The notes below the pieces were generated by a model. That model did not search any database. It saw nothing but the letters and a program-made list of their open reading frames with translations, and had not been told where the DNA came from. From assembly GCA_024763275.1 (NCBI GenBank), contig JANTFT010000002.1, positions 70,002 through 122,145 of the forward strand: a stretch of DNA of 52,144 nucleotides. Reading direction: 5' to 3'. This DNA comes from Anaerolineales bacterium (GTDB lineage: Bacteria; Chloroflexota; Anaerolineae; Anaerolineales; UBA11858). Below, one piece after another: positions 17,640-26,384 of the stretch (its first letter is position 1; each line of letters opens with the position of its first letter). A program made the translations under genes and the position numbers.

Positions 17640-19367
17640 TCAGTCCCGATTCACTTCAGGGACCATTTTCTGGACAAATTCCCTGATTTCCTGATCGCTC
17701 CGTAAATTAAGGGCTTCTTCTGCAACCTCCCGGGCCTGCTCGTGGGAGATGGATCGGATCAATCTTTTGGCGAAAGGTATGGCCGGAGGATTCATACTGA
17801 ACTCGTCCAGACCCAGGCCGAGCAGGATCGGAATTGCCAGCATTTCGCCGGCCATTTCACCGCACAGGCCCACCCATTTCCCCTGGGCGTGAGCAGCATC
17901 GATCACGGTTTTGATCAATCGAAAGACCGCCGGCTGAAAGCCAGATGCCAGGGCTGCCACCTGGGTGTTGGTCCGGTCAGCAGCCATGGTGTACTGAGTC
18001 AGGTCATTGGTGCCAATTGAGAAGAAATCAACCACTTCCGCCAGCTGGTCAGCCAGCACCGCAGCTGAAGGGATCTCGATCATGATACCGATCTCCATCT
18101 CCTCGGCGATTTGCTGCTTTTCCTCCAGTAGTTCACCCTTGCACTCTTCCAGAACTGCCCTGACCTTAAGGACATCATCTACTGAGGCAACCATCGGGAA
18201 CATCAGTTTCAGGTTGTTGCCATAGCCTGCACGTAAAGCCGCCCGCAGCTGGGGTTTGAAGAGTTCGGGCCTTTCCTGGCAGAGGCGGATTGCCCTCACT
18301 CCCAGGAAAGGATTCATTTCTACCGGTAAATCAATATAAGGAATTTCCTTATCTCCTCCCACGTCCAGGGTGCGCAGGATAACAGGCCGCTGTCCAAAGG
18401 CATCGGCGATGGTTTTATAGCTCTGGTACTGCTCCTCTTCCGAAGGCAGGCTTTCCCGTTCCAGATAGAGGAACTCCGAGCGGAGCAGCCCCACTCCTTC
18501 TGCGCCGGCATCCAGAGCTGGCTGAACGCCATCCACGCTGCCAATATTCGCTACCACCTCTACCCGGTGGCCATCTGTAGTTATTGCTGCTTGATGGCTG
18601 AGGGATTCCGCTTCAACCTTGATCTTCCGGATACTTTCCTGTCGGTTCTTGAATTCCTTCAATTCTTCAGGATCAGGGTTGACGACAACTTTTCCCGCAT
18701 CGCCATCAACCACCAGTTGATCCCCGGAACGGATCTCCCCAACGTCCTCTCCCGCGCCAACCACAGCGGGGATTCCCAGGCTGCGGGCCAGGATAGCTGT
18801 ATGGGAAGTCGCTCCCCCACCTGCCGTGCAAAAGCCGAGCACCAGCTTCTTATCAAGCAGCACTGTATCCGAAGGGGTTAAATCTTGCGCCACGATAATG
18901 GAGGGGACTTTCAATTCAGAAGCTGGAGAGTCGTCCACTTCTAATAAATTACGCAAACACCTGGAAGTTACATCGCGGATATCCGCCGCCCGGGCGCTTA
19001 AGTATTCGTCCTCAATCGCTTCCAGCTGGCTGGCAAAACTTTCAGCAGTCTCCAGCAGCGCTGCTTCAACATTAATCCGCTCAGACTCAACCCGGTTTTT
19101 TACTGCAGCAAGCAATTCGGGGTCATCAAGCATCAATTTCTGGGCATTGAATATTTCCGCTGCTTCCGCGCCGCATTCTGCTTGCGTGACCAGGAATGCC
19201 TGATCTAACTGCTGGCCAGTCTCTTCCCGGGCCTGCTCAAAACGCTGCCACTCGGCATCCGGGTCTTCGACCTGGTGGGTATCAATGACCAGTTCTTCTC
19301 GACCGTACAATAAAGCCGGGCCGATTGCCACACCATAGGATGCAGGAATGCCGCTGATCTCTTTCAT
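17640..19367 (-). CDS. ptsI: PTS Enzyme I (phosphoenolpyruvate-protein phosphotransferase)
   Basis: Cytosolic enzyme that takes phosphate from PEP and passes it to HPr. The active His189 lies in TAGGGATSHTAILARSLGIP. GVGLLRSEFLYL and the C-terminal FFSIGTNDLTQYTMAADR and GLCGEMAGE form the PEP-binding barrel. Length is normal (575). Of two adjacent ATGs I take the second (19367), with GGAG 5 nt upstream; its A overlaps the ptsH stop. It is embedded in a substrate-specific catabolic operon rather than a stand-alone ptsHI operon, so general PTS capacity may be induced with the pathway. Confidence 0.95.
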   Translation of the reverse strand: MKEISGIPASYGVAIGPALLYGREELVIDTHQVEDPDAEWQRFEQAREETGQQLDQAFLVTQAECGAEAAEIFNAQKLMLDDPELLAAVKNRVESERINVEAALLETAESFASQLEAIEDEYLSARAADIRDVTSRCLRNLLEVDDSPASELKVPSIIVAQDLTPSDTVLLDKKLVLGFCTAGGGATSHTAILARSLGIPAVVGAGEDVGEIRSGDQLVVDGDAGKVVVNPDPEELKEFKNRQESIRKIKVEAESLSHQAAITTDGHRVEVVANIGSVDGVQPALDAGAEGVGLLRSEFLYLERESLPSEEEQYQSYKTIADAFGQRPVILRTLDVGGDKEIPYIDLPVEMNPFLGVRAIRLCQERPELFKPQLRAALRAGYGNNLKLMFPMVASVDDVLKVRAVLEECKGELLEEKQQIAEEMEIGIMIEIPSAAVLADQLAEVVDFFSIGTNDLTQYTMAADRTNTQVAALASGFQPAVFRLIKTVIDAAHAQGKWVGLCGEMAGEMLAIPILLGLGLDEFSMNPPAIPFAKRLIRSISHEQAREVAEEALNLRSDQEIREFVQKMVPEVNRD

Positions 19368-19633
19368 CATTTCTCCCCAAAATTGTCATCCACAAGCGCC
19401 TGTAAAGCCTCCAGCGCCTGATCGGCGTCATCTCCCACAGCTTTGATCCTGATCTCTGCACCCTGATTCGCTCCCAGGGTCAGTACACCAAGGATACTTT
19501 TCGCGTTGGCCGTGGTCTCGCCGTGGGACACTTCGATATCAGCAGAGAATTTAGCTGCGGTCTGGACGAACAGAGATGCAGGGCGGGCATGCAAACCAAC
19601 GGCATTCTCAATGGTTAAAGTGATTTCCGGCAT
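19367..19633 (-). CDS. ptsH: HPr phosphocarrier protein
   Basis: 88-residue canonical HPr. His15 in AVGLHARPAS accepts phosphate from Enzyme I, and Ser46 in NAKSILGVLTLG is the HPr-kinase site of Gram-positive-type catabolite control. No HPr kinase gene is in the window. It lies 12 nt after the E2 gene and overlaps ptsI. A second, divergent HPr is encoded at 41143-41418. Confidence 0.96.
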   Translation of the reverse strand: MPEITLTIENAVGLHARPASLFVQTAAKFSADIEVSHGETTANAKSILGVLTLGANQGAEIRIKAVGDDADQALEALQALVDDNFGEK

Positions 19634-19645
19634 AAACGCTCCTGT

Positions 19646-20968
19646 TTAGTAATTCATTAGGATCGGATTTTCCAATGTTTCTTTCAGATCCGCAACAAAG
19701 CGGGCAGCCACAGAGCCATCGATGATTCGATGGTCAGCCGATAATGTAAAGCGCATCACCGGGCGGATGGCAATCGCTTTGTCAGGGAGAGCGCGAACTT
19801 CTTGCTGGGTTGCTCCTACAGCCAGGATAGCTGCTTCTGGGGAGTTAATGATAGCATTGAACTGCTCTATACCAAAAGGCCCCAGATTGGTAATGGTAAA
19901 AGTGCCACCCTTTACATCTGTACTGGAGAGCTGGTCGCTCCTTGCTCTGGTTACCAGGTCATTGGTTTCATCAGCTATCGCGCGGATCCCCTTCTTAGCG
20001 GCATTTTTAATTACGGGCACTATCAAACCTTTCTCCAGCGCCACAGCCACACCGATATTGATATCCTGATGCAGGACAATGTTATCCCCCACCAGGGAGC
20101 TGTTGAGCATGGGGTGGTTGGATAACGTCATTGCCACCAGCTTTACCAGCAGCGCCGTAACGGAGATTTTCCCATCACCCCGCTCCAGTGCCAGTTTATT
20201 ATAATCTTCCCGCACCTGGATAAATTTTGTCATATCCACACTGACTGTAAACTGGACATGGGGAATGGTTTGGTAGCTGGCCGTCATTCGCTCTGCGATC
20301 GTCCGGCGCATGCCGATCAAGGGAATGCTCTCTCCACTCTTGACCCCCACCGCTGTAGGTGTGCCAATGAGAGGCTGGAAGCTTTCCACATCAGAGGCCT
20401 GGATCCTTCCCCCGGGACCCGTACCCCTGACGAGGGACAAATCGACCCCTTTGATCCGGGCTGTTCTCCGGGCAGCAGGGGAGGCGATCAGGTCCCCCGC
20501 GCTGGTTTCTGGCTTTTCCAGCTCGATAGCCGCCTGCACATCCTTTTTGGTTACCTTGCCCCCCTTTCCGGTAGCTGGTACGGTTAAGAGATCAATGTTG
20601 TGGCTTTCCGCCATCTTCTTCGCCACCGGAGTCGCCTGAACCCGGGAGCTTTCCTCTAGATGCTGAGCTGCTGGAGCAGATGATGCCTGGGCTGCTTGGG
20701 TTTTCACTGCCCCTTCCGGAAGTTCCTCCCCCTCCTCCAGGATGTAGGCAATGACCGTTCCGATGGGAATCACATCTCCAGGTTGGGCTGATATCCCTTG
20801 CAGAATACCGGTTCCTGGCGACTCCACATCAATGGCAATCTTATCCGTCTCGATCACCAGGATAATTTCCCCTTCGGTTACCTGCTGTCCTTCGGTTTTA
20901 AGCCACTCAACGACTGTACCAGTTTCCTGGTCCATGTCGACTTTGGGCATAATCATCTCTACGGCCAT
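19646..20968 (-). CDS. 2-oxoacid dehydrogenase E2 (dihydrolipoamide acyltransferase)
   Basis: Core of a pyruvate-, acetoin- or branched-chain-type dehydrogenase complex. One N-terminal lipoyl domain (1-78) carries the lipoylated Lys43 in IETDKIAIDVES. Two peripheral-subunit-binding domains follow in tandem (about 110-147 and 160-196); most E2 proteins have one. The catalytic domain ends with SADHRIIDGSVAARF (His413, Asp417). The gene follows E1beta after 1 nt. The acyl specificity cannot be read from sequence; pyruvate is my preferred guess because each PTS cycle yields pyruvate. Confidence 0.9.
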   Translation of the reverse strand: MAVEMIMPKVDMDQETGTVVEWLKTEGQQVTEGEIILVIETDKIAIDVESPGTGILQGISAQPGDVIPIGTVIAYILEEGEELPEGAVKTQAAQASSAPAAQHLEESSRVQATPVAKKMAESHNIDLLTVPATGKGGKVTKKDVQAAIELEKPETSAGDLIASPAARRTARIKGVDLSLVRGTGPGGRIQASDVESFQPLIGTPTAVGVKSGESIPLIGMRRTIAERMTASYQTIPHVQFTVSVDMTKFIQVREDYNKLALERGDGKISVTALLVKLVAMTLSNHPMLNSSLVGDNIVLHQDINIGVAVALEKGLIVPVIKNAAKKGIRAIADETNDLVTRARSDQLSSTDVKGGTFTITNLGPFGIEQFNAIINSPEAAILAVGATQQEVRALPDKAIAIRPVMRFTLSADHRIIDGSVAARFVADLKETLENPILMNY

Positions 20969-20969
20969 A

Positions 20970-21956
20970 TCACACCTTCAGGGTGGCCAGCTGCCTGGCT
21001 TTTTCTATAATGTCCTCAACCTGCGGGACAGCTGCTCTTTCCAGATTGCGGTTGTAAGGGATTGGCACTTCCCGGCCAGCCAGGCGAAGGATAGGAGCCT
21101 CCAGATATCCAAATGCCTCGCTCTCCGCGATCACTCCTGCCAGCTCACCGCCAAACCCGCCGGTTTTTACCGCCTCATGCACAATCAGCACTTTTCCGGT
21201 CTTCTTAACGGAATTGACGATGGTCTCTGTATCCAGTGGGCGGAGGGTCCGGGGATCAACGATTTCGACATCAATCCCTTCCTGCGCCAGCTGTTCGGCT
21301 GCTTCCTGGGACTTCTTGACCATTATAGCCGTGGCGATTATCGTCAGATCCTTTCCTTCCCTTTTGATGTCCGCCTGCCCGAGAGGGATCTCGTAAGGTT
21401 CTTCCGGCACCTCTCCTTTGGTCTTGTAGAGCAGTTTATGCTCAATGAAGACAACCGGGTTGTTATCCCGAATGGATGAGATCAGCAGGCCTTTGGCATC
21501 ATAGGGAGTGCTGGGCATGGCTACTTTCAATCCCGGCACATGCACGAACCAGTTCTCGAAACTCTGGGAATGGTGCTCCGCTGCACCTGTCCCCGAGCCA
21601 GCTGGTGTTCTTAAAACCATCGGCACTGTGGACTGCCCTCCGAACATGTAGCGCAGTTTAGCAGCCTGATTGACCAGCTGTTCCGATGCCAGCGTTGTGA
21701 AATCCATGAACATGATCTCCGCTATGGGGCGCATGCCAATCAGGGCCGCCCCCGTCGCGGCACCGGTCAGGCCCAACTCAGTAATAGGCGTATCCAGGAT
21801 GCGCTCATGGCCGAACTCTTCCAGCATGCCGTAGGAGACTTGAAAGGCGCCTCCATATTCTCCGATGTCCTCACCGATTAAAAATACCCGGGGGTCACGC
21901 TCCATCTCCTGGGTCATGGCTTCCCGGACCGCTTCCAAATAAGAAATTTCTCTCAT
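20970..21956 (-). CDS. 2-oxoacid dehydrogenase E1 beta subunit
   Basis: Transketolase-like beta chain that pairs with E1alpha to decarboxylate a 2-oxoacid with thiamine diphosphate. Landmarks are [33 protein letters not shown] with the TPP-activating Glu, [29 protein letters not shown] and the C-terminal [12 protein letters not shown]. Starts within the last 4 nt of E1alpha (coupled translation). Pyruvate versus acetoin or branched-chain acid is not decidable here. Confidence 0.92.
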   Translation of the reverse strand: MREISYLEAVREAMTQEMERDPRVFLIGEDIGEYGGAFQVSYGMLEEFGHERILDTPITELGLTGAATGAALIGMRPIAEIMFMDFTTLASEQLVNQAAKLRYMFGGQSTVPMVLRTPAGSGTGAAEHHSQSFENWFVHVPGLKVAMPSTPYDAKGLLISSIRDNNPVVFIEHKLLYKTKGEVPEEPYEIPLGQADIKREGKDLTIIATAIMVKKSQEAAEQLAQEGIDVEIVDPRTLRPLDTETIVNSVKKTGKVLIVHEAVKTGGFGGELAGVIAESEAFGYLEAPILRLAGREVPIPYNRNLERAAVPQVEDIIEKARQLATLKV

Positions 21957-22915
21957 GGCGCATACACCCCTTCTTCTAAAGTTTGGACATCCGGCTCAGG
22001 GCTGGACTCCGCAAAAACCCTGGCAGACTCAATATCAGCATAGGCTTTCTTTTTGATTTCCTCGGCTTTCTCATCTGTGATCAATTTTTCAGTCTTACAA
22101 TATTTGCGGAATTTAAGGATCGGGTCCTTCTTTTTCCAGGCTTCGATCTCCTCGTTGGTCCGGTAGCGGTTGCGGTCGCTTTTAGAATGCCCCCGCCAGC
22201 GATAGGTATCATTGACTACCAGAGAGGGACCGCCTCCGCCGCGAGCCCGGTCGACGCCCATCTGGACTGCGTCTCTAACCTCTATCAGATTGTTGCCGTC
22301 CGTGGCCGTGCTTGTCAGCCCATAAACCTCACCATGGGCGGCGATCTTCTTGGAAGTCGTCCAATCCCTGGATGCGAACGACATGGCATATTGATTGTTT
22401 TCACATACGAAAACGACCGGCACCTGATACAACTCAGCCAGGATCATGGACTCATGGAAAGCACCGGTAGATGCCGCCCCGTCCCCAAAGAAGCACAGCA
22501 GGACTCGATTTTCAGCTTCCATCTTGAGACCGATGCCAATGCCTACCGCCAGAGGAAGGCCTCCTCCCACTACACCGTTAGCGCCCAGGTTGCCACCCTT
22601 GATGTCAGCAATATGCATCGATCCACCCCGACCGCGGCAGTAGCCGTTTGCTTTACCGTAGAATTCCGCCATCATCAAATTCAGGTCCGCCCCCTTGGCG
22701 ATGGTCAATCCGTGGCCGCGGTGGTGTCCGATAATGTAATCAGTCGGCTCCAGCGTGCTGATCGAGCCTACAGCAGAAGCTTCCTGCCCGATGGACAGAT
22801 GCATCGTGCCATGGATCTTGCCGGCCATATAGCTTTTTTCAGCCTGCTCCTCGAAGGCCCGGATCTGGTACATCTGCAGCAGATACTTCTCTGCATTTTC
22901 CTTTGTTAAAGTCAT
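21953..22915 (-). CDS. 2-oxoacid dehydrogenase E1 alpha subunit
   Basis: Thiamine-diphosphate-binding subunit. The TPP motif runs from [13 protein letters not shown] (144-156) to CENNQYAMS (Asn173-Asn174). [14 protein letters not shown] and [12 protein letters not shown] are typical of the family, as is the phosphorylation-loop region [15 protein letters not shown]. It begins 6 nt after ulaD and overlaps E1beta by 4 nt, making it the third gene of the SorC-controlled operon. It resembles both pyruvate and acetoin dehydrogenases, and the substrate is left open. Confidence 0.92.
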   Translation of the reverse strand: MTLTKENAEKYLLQMYQIRAFEEQAEKSYMAGKIHGTMHLSIGQEASAVGSISTLEPTDYIIGHHRGHGLTIAKGADLNLMMAEFYGKANGYCRGRGGSMHIADIKGGNLGANGVVGGGLPLAVGIGIGLKMEAENRVLLCFFGDGAASTGAFHESMILAELYQVPVVFVCENNQYAMSFASRDWTTSKKIAAHGEVYGLTSTATDGNNLIEVRDAVQMGVDRARGGGGPSLVVNDTYRWRGHSKSDRNRYRTNEEIEAWKKKDPILKFRKYCKTEKLITDEKAEEIKKKAYADIESARVFAESSPEPDVQTLEEGVYAP

Positions 22916-22921
22916 GCTCGT

Positions 22922-23587
22922 TTACCTCCCCATCTGAAAAGAATCAATAGCAGCCCGAAATTCTCGAGCTGCAGCTGCAGGATCAGGAGTCTCTCTGATC
23001 GCCCTTCCAATAATAAATACCGAGATATCCAATCCTTTAAAAAAGCCAATCATATTCAGATTGATCCCCCCCGCTACAGAAATCTTAAAACCCATACCGA
23101 TCAAATCCTGAATGGTATTCCAATCGCTTTTCTCCCAGGTTCGGGACAGGTTGCCTTCATCCCAACCACGGTGATAAACCATCCGTTCTACACCGATCTC
23201 CCGCCATTCTTCTGCCCGGGAGATGATATCCCGGACGCCTGTCAGCTCGATGAACATCTCTTTCCCTGGACGGGACCGGGCTTCCTCCAGGGCCAATTTG
23301 ACCGTATCCAGCGGTGCCGCCCCCAGGACGGTCATCCAATCTGCTCCAGCATCGAAAGCCATTTTAGCTTCCCCGCCACCCACATCCGGCGTTTTGATGT
23401 CGGCCAGGATCAGATTATCCGGGCACAGTTCTTTGATAGTTCGAACCGCCAGCATTCCAGCAGATTTTGACAGAGGAGTGCCCACCTCAATCACATCAAC
23501 CTCATTATGGACTGCCTGTGCCATCGCCAGAGCAGGAGCCAAGTCGAAATAATCTAAAGCCAATTGAATTAATGTTTGATTTTTCAT
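22922..23587 (-). CDS. ulaD: 3-keto-L-gulonate-6-phosphate decarboxylase (UlaD/SgbH type)
   Basis: OMP-decarboxylase-suprafamily barrel that turns 3-keto-L-gulonate 6-phosphate into L-xylulose 5-phosphate. Matches UlaD in DVIEVGTPLSKSAG, LILADIKTPDVGG with the Asp-x-Lys-x-x-Asp motif, ADWMTVLGAAPLDT, ELTGVRD, VYHRGWDEGN and VAGGINLNMIGFFKG. The YHR motif favours UlaD over hexulose-phosphate synthase, where the loop differs. It lies 7 nt after the UlaE homologue. No UlaG lactonase or UlaF epimerase is in the window, so ascorbate itself is not established as the substrate. Confidence 0.85.
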   Translation of the reverse strand: MKNQTLIQLALDYFDLAPALAMAQAVHNEVDVIEVGTPLSKSAGMLAVRTIKELCPDNLILADIKTPDVGGGEAKMAFDAGADWMTVLGAAPLDTVKLALEEARSRPGKEMFIELTGVRDIISRAEEWREIGVERMVYHRGWDEGNLSRTWEKSDWNTIQDLIGMGFKISVAGGINLNMIGFFKGLDISVFIIGRAIRETPDPAAAAREFRAAIDSFQMGR

Positions 23588-23594
23588 TGATTCG

Positions 23595-24473
23595 TTAATC
23601 CTTTATATCCTGGTGCCTTTTCCAGCCTTCCCTCATCTTCTCCCGAATGAACCTGCCAGCTTCTTCAACCAATTCTACTGCGTTCGGGAAATCCTCGGTC
23701 CAGAGCTCCAGCACAACAGGCGCTTGAAAACCCATCCCGGCTAACTTTTCAAAGGCATTTACAAATGGGACTTCGCCATCGCCAGGAGATACATATCGCA
23801 GCTGACCGGGCAGAGTGTCCTTGACATGCAGCGCGGCTATATGGCCCTTGACGTAGTCCAGCTGAGACACAACATCTACGCCGGCGTAAATCAAATTGCC
23901 CAGATCGGTGTAGGTCTGGAACCAGGGAGAATTGAAGTAGCGCACGTATTCCATCACCCTGGTCATGGTGTTGATCTGGATATCCCAATTCTCCAACGCC
24001 AGCATCAGGCCAGCTCCACTGGCTAACTTGAAGCCTTCTCCAAGATTTTCCAGGAATCTTTTCTGGGTGTTCTGATCAACTTGCTCGTAATAATCCTCCG
24101 CTCCCCCTAATAATATGGTCCTGACATTCAGTTCGATTGCCAGGTCTATGGCTTTCTTTAATATTTCCAGTGCTTTGGTCCTGGTTTCCAGCGACTTACT
24201 GCCCAGAGGAAAACGGCGATGGGCGCTCAGACTCAAGGATTGGATCCTCACGCCGGTGTTTTCTACCAAGTTTCTGAGATTCTTTTTTTCCCCAGCTGTC
24301 CAATCAAGACGGGCAATCCTCTCGTTTGTGTCATCGATGGACATCTCCAGAAAGTCAAATCCAGTCTGGCGGGTAAGAATCAGCCTTTCCTCCCAGGAAC
24401 AGTGCTTTGGCAGGGCTTTCTCGTAAAGTCCCACAGGTATGCTGCTCAGGTCACTGGTCCAGGTCATCACCAT
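23595..24473 (-). CDS. ulaE: L-xylulose-5-phosphate 3-epimerase (UlaE/SgbU type)
   Basis: Converts L-xylulose 5-phosphate to L-ribulose 5-phosphate in the ascorbate-type pathway. The match to UlaE is strong: VGLYEKALPKHCSWEERL, TGFDFLEMSIDDTNERIARL, SLSLSAHRRFPLGS, SPWFQTYTDLGNL with metal-binding Asp, and GHIAALHVKDTLPGQ. First gene of an eight-gene operon running to the DUF89 gene, with gaps of 1-12 nt or overlaps. The start ATG 24473 has no clear ribosome-binding site; ATG 24467 is also in frame. Preceded by a consensus promoter and two operators. Confidence 0.92.
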   Translation of the reverse strand: MVMTWTSDLSSIPVGLYEKALPKHCSWEERLILTRQTGFDFLEMSIDDTNERIARLDWTAGEKKNLRNLVENTGVRIQSLSLSAHRRFPLGSKSLETRTKALEILKKAIDLAIELNVRTILLGGAEDYYEQVDQNTQKRFLENLGEGFKLASGAGLMLALENWDIQINTMTRVMEYVRYFNSPWFQTYTDLGNLIYAGVDVVSQLDYVKGHIAALHVKDTLPGQLRYVSPGDGEVPFVNAFEKLAGMGFQAPVVLELWTEDFPNAVELVEEAGRFIREKMREGWKRHQDIKD

Positions 24474-24480
24474 TTATTAA

Positions 24481-24513
24481 TCACATTTGTGAGTTTTTTT
24501 TTCACGTACGTGA
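24481..24513. promoter_or_regulatory. tandem SorC-type operators upstream of ulaE
   Basis: Two palindromes: TCACATTTGTGA (24481-24492) and the perfect TCACGTACGTGA (24502-24513). Their centres are exactly 21 bp apart, on the same face of the helix. Both lie between the -10 box and the ulaE ATG and cover the expected transcription start. This fits repression by a tetrameric regulator, most likely the SorC-family protein at 29024. Confidence 0.75.
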
Positions 24514-24514
24514 T

Positions 24515-24543
24515 ATTATAAGGCGGATTAAGCTCTCTGTCAA
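24515..24543 (-). promoter_or_regulatory. consensus sigma-70 promoter of the ulaE operon
   Basis: On the minus strand, TTGACA (24543-24538), a 17-bp spacer and TATAAT (24520-24515), with no mismatch to the bacterial consensus. Transcription would begin near 24508, inside the promoter-proximal operator. Such an intrinsically strong promoter makes sense only if tightly repressed. Confidence 0.85.
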
Positions 24544-24575
24544 TATGCCAGCTGCCCTCAGATGGGAACCGGGGC

Positions 24576-25748
24576 TCACCGGGAATTGATGGGGTAGCCC
24601 CCCTCATTCAAGACTGTCTGACACATCGCTACCAGGTTCTCGGGCGGCACATCTGGCTGGACATTATGAACGGGGCCCAGCAGCAGACCTCCGCCTTTCC
24701 CAAGGGTCTGGATCACCCGGCGTGTCTCCTCCCTGACCTGTTCTGGTGTCCCGTGGGGCAGCACCTGCTGGGTGTCGATCGCTCCATGAAAGACCAGTTC
24801 GTGTCCAAAATCAGCCTGCAGGCCCTCAACCTCCATCCCCTGGCTGCGTGTCTGGATGGGATCCAGGATCTGGACCCCGTCGTGGATGAGATCCGGGATA
24901 AAGGTTCGGATGGCTCCATCTGAGTGGAACATCAGCTTGACATGGCTGGCCCCAGCTTGATCCAGAGCTCGCCGGGCAGCTTTCCAGCGCCGGCTCAGTA
25001 CCGGTCTGAGTATTTCCTGCCAGACCCGGTTTGAAAACAAGGGCCTATCCTGCATTCCCAGGTCATCTCCACTGGCTTTAAAAATACTTAAATATACTCC
25101 TGCCTCACGGATGCCGTAGGCATCCAGCTCAATTTGGATATCAGCTATTCGATTGAGCAGCCTGCTGGCGAAATCCGGGTAATTGACCAGATCGATCAGC
25201 CAGCTCTCGTACCCTCGCAGGAAAGCTGCCTGCTCCAGGATGGTTCCCCCAAAACGTCCGATCAGGGCAAAATCTGTGGTGTCATAGAGGGAGCGGGCTT
25301 TTTCCGCTACGCCCTCCAGCCTGCCTTGATCGGCAGGGTCCGGCCAGGGATACTCATTCAGATCGATCTCGTCAGGATGCAGGCCTTCCAGCGGTGAGTG
25401 AGAGACCTCAAGCAAGAACGACCCGTCCTCGAAGTCGATCCTTTTCCGACCTACTCCCCACTCGTCAAAAACCGTGCCGTCAGCCAGAGCAGGTGGGGAG
25501 ATGTCCTGTTGGGGACGATTCAATTTCAGGGAAATGGTGTCGAAACCCAGCCTGGCCAGGAGGTCGAGTCCGGGCTGAACTTCGCCGAATCTATTAGGTT
25601 GGGTTTCGTGATCCGGGCGGAGGCCCAGAAATTCCCGCAGCCGCAAGTACGGAATCTCCGTGATGGTCATACTGAGCGGCACACGGTCCGGTTCCCTGTG
25701 ATTAATTGCTGTTTCAACCCGTTTGCGGGATGTCCAGTTAGAAAGCAC
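24576..25748 (-). CDS. uroporphyrinogen-decarboxylase-family protein (URO-D-like)
   Basis: TIM-barrel protein of the catabolic URO-D/cobalamin-methyltransferase-like group, not haem HemE. It shows SRKRVETAINHREPDRVPLS near the N-terminus, FDEWGVGRK, LIGRFGGTILEQAAFLRG, VKLMFHSDGAIRTFIPDLI and GVQILDPIQ, and a C-terminal GPVHNVQPDVPPENL. Such proteins often accompany sugar operons with unproven roles. I use GTG 25748 (390 aa) because GGGAGG is 5 nt upstream; the longer frame from GTG 25784 lacks support. It follows the small membrane gene by 59 nt and ends before the ulaE promoter. Confidence 0.75.
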   Translation of the reverse strand: MLSNWTSRKRVETAINHREPDRVPLSMTITEIPYLRLREFLGLRPDHETQPNRFGEVQPGLDLLARLGFDTISLKLNRPQQDISPPALADGTVFDEWGVGRKRIDFEDGSFLLEVSHSPLEGLHPDEIDLNEYPWPDPADQGRLEGVAEKARSLYDTTDFALIGRFGGTILEQAAFLRGYESWLIDLVNYPDFASRLLNRIADIQIELDAYGIREAGVYLSIFKASGDDLGMQDRPLFSNRVWQEILRPVLSRRWKAARRALDQAGASHVKLMFHSDGAIRTFIPDLIHDGVQILDPIQTRSQGMEVEGLQADFGHELVFHGAIDTQQVLPHGTPEQVREETRRVIQTLGKGGGLLLGPVHNVQPDVPPENLVAMCQTVLNEGGYPINSR

Positions 25749-25807
25749 CCCAGCCTCCCTTAAATTGGCTCTTCGGACCTGCACTTCTCTGAAGCCAGAA
25801 CTGTTAA

Positions 25808-26290
25808 TCAGGCATTTTTATCTTCTTTGTGCTTCCGCCGCTCCATTTCCCCCTGGATCATTTTGCGTGTGCTGGGTGCCATGCGCTGAATTTTAGCTCC
25901 CTGGAGGGCCTGGAGGACCCCATCGGCCAATTCCTTCTCATCGAGAAGCAGCTTCAGGTTCTCGACCGTTTTTCGGCGGGGTATCAGCGCCCCCATCCTG
26001 GCAATGAACGGGAAAGGCGAGGCCTTTACAGCTTTTTCCCAGGGGACGCCGATGATTTTGCGGATCTTCTTATTGGATTTTTTCCGGTTCAGCTCCTCTG
26101 AAGTGTAAGTGGCTTTGGCCATTTCCGCGATCAGGAAGCGGTAGATGCGGACCAGATTGTTCCAGGTGGCAAACATGAACAGACCGTAGATTAAAACGAT
26201 GGTGTTGATCCAGATGGTATTGTCGCGGTAAAAATACAGAATTGCCCGACCTACTTTACCCAGCATGGCTTCAATCAGTGGACCAATCAT
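25808..26290 (-). CDS. unrecognised small membrane-anchored protein in the GAT-PTS operon
   Basis: 160 residues from ATG 26290, which has GGAGG 9 nt upstream; earlier in-frame ATGs at 26314 and 26299 are worse placed. One hydrophobic segment (about 28-44) near the N-terminus is followed by a strongly basic region (NRKKSNKKIRKI) and a charged C-terminus rich in Lys/Arg/Glu. I do not recognise the family. Gene order IIA-IIB-IIC-this suggests a PTS accessory protein. The glucitol-type operon in this window also encodes a one-TM accessory protein (GutM), but the sequences do not look alike. Confidence 0.6.
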   Translation of the reverse strand: MIGPLIEAMLGKVGRAILYFYRDNTIWINTIVLIYGLFMFATWNNLVRIYRFLIAEMAKATYTSEELNRKKSNKKIRKIIGVPWEKAVKASPFPFIARMGALIPRRKTVENLKLLLDEKELADGVLQALQGAKIQRMAPSTRKMIQGEMERRKHKEDKNA

Positions 26291-26313
26291 ACAAAACATC
26301 CTCCGGGTACACA

Positions 26314-26361
26314 TAAAAGAACAGGGTGTGTAAAATTCATGATATTACACACCCCAGTTCT
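26314..26361 (-). terminator. strong hairpin between PTS IIC and the small membrane gene
   Basis: On the minus strand AGAAC and GGGTGTGTAA pair with TTACACACCC and GTTCT, a 15-bp stem with one small internal bulge and an 11-nt loop, followed by UUUU. It may terminate most transcription after IIC or protect the IIC message 3' end, leaving low expression of the downstream genes. Confidence 0.7.
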
Positions 26362-26384
26362 GTCAATCTGTTTTTCAGGTGAAT

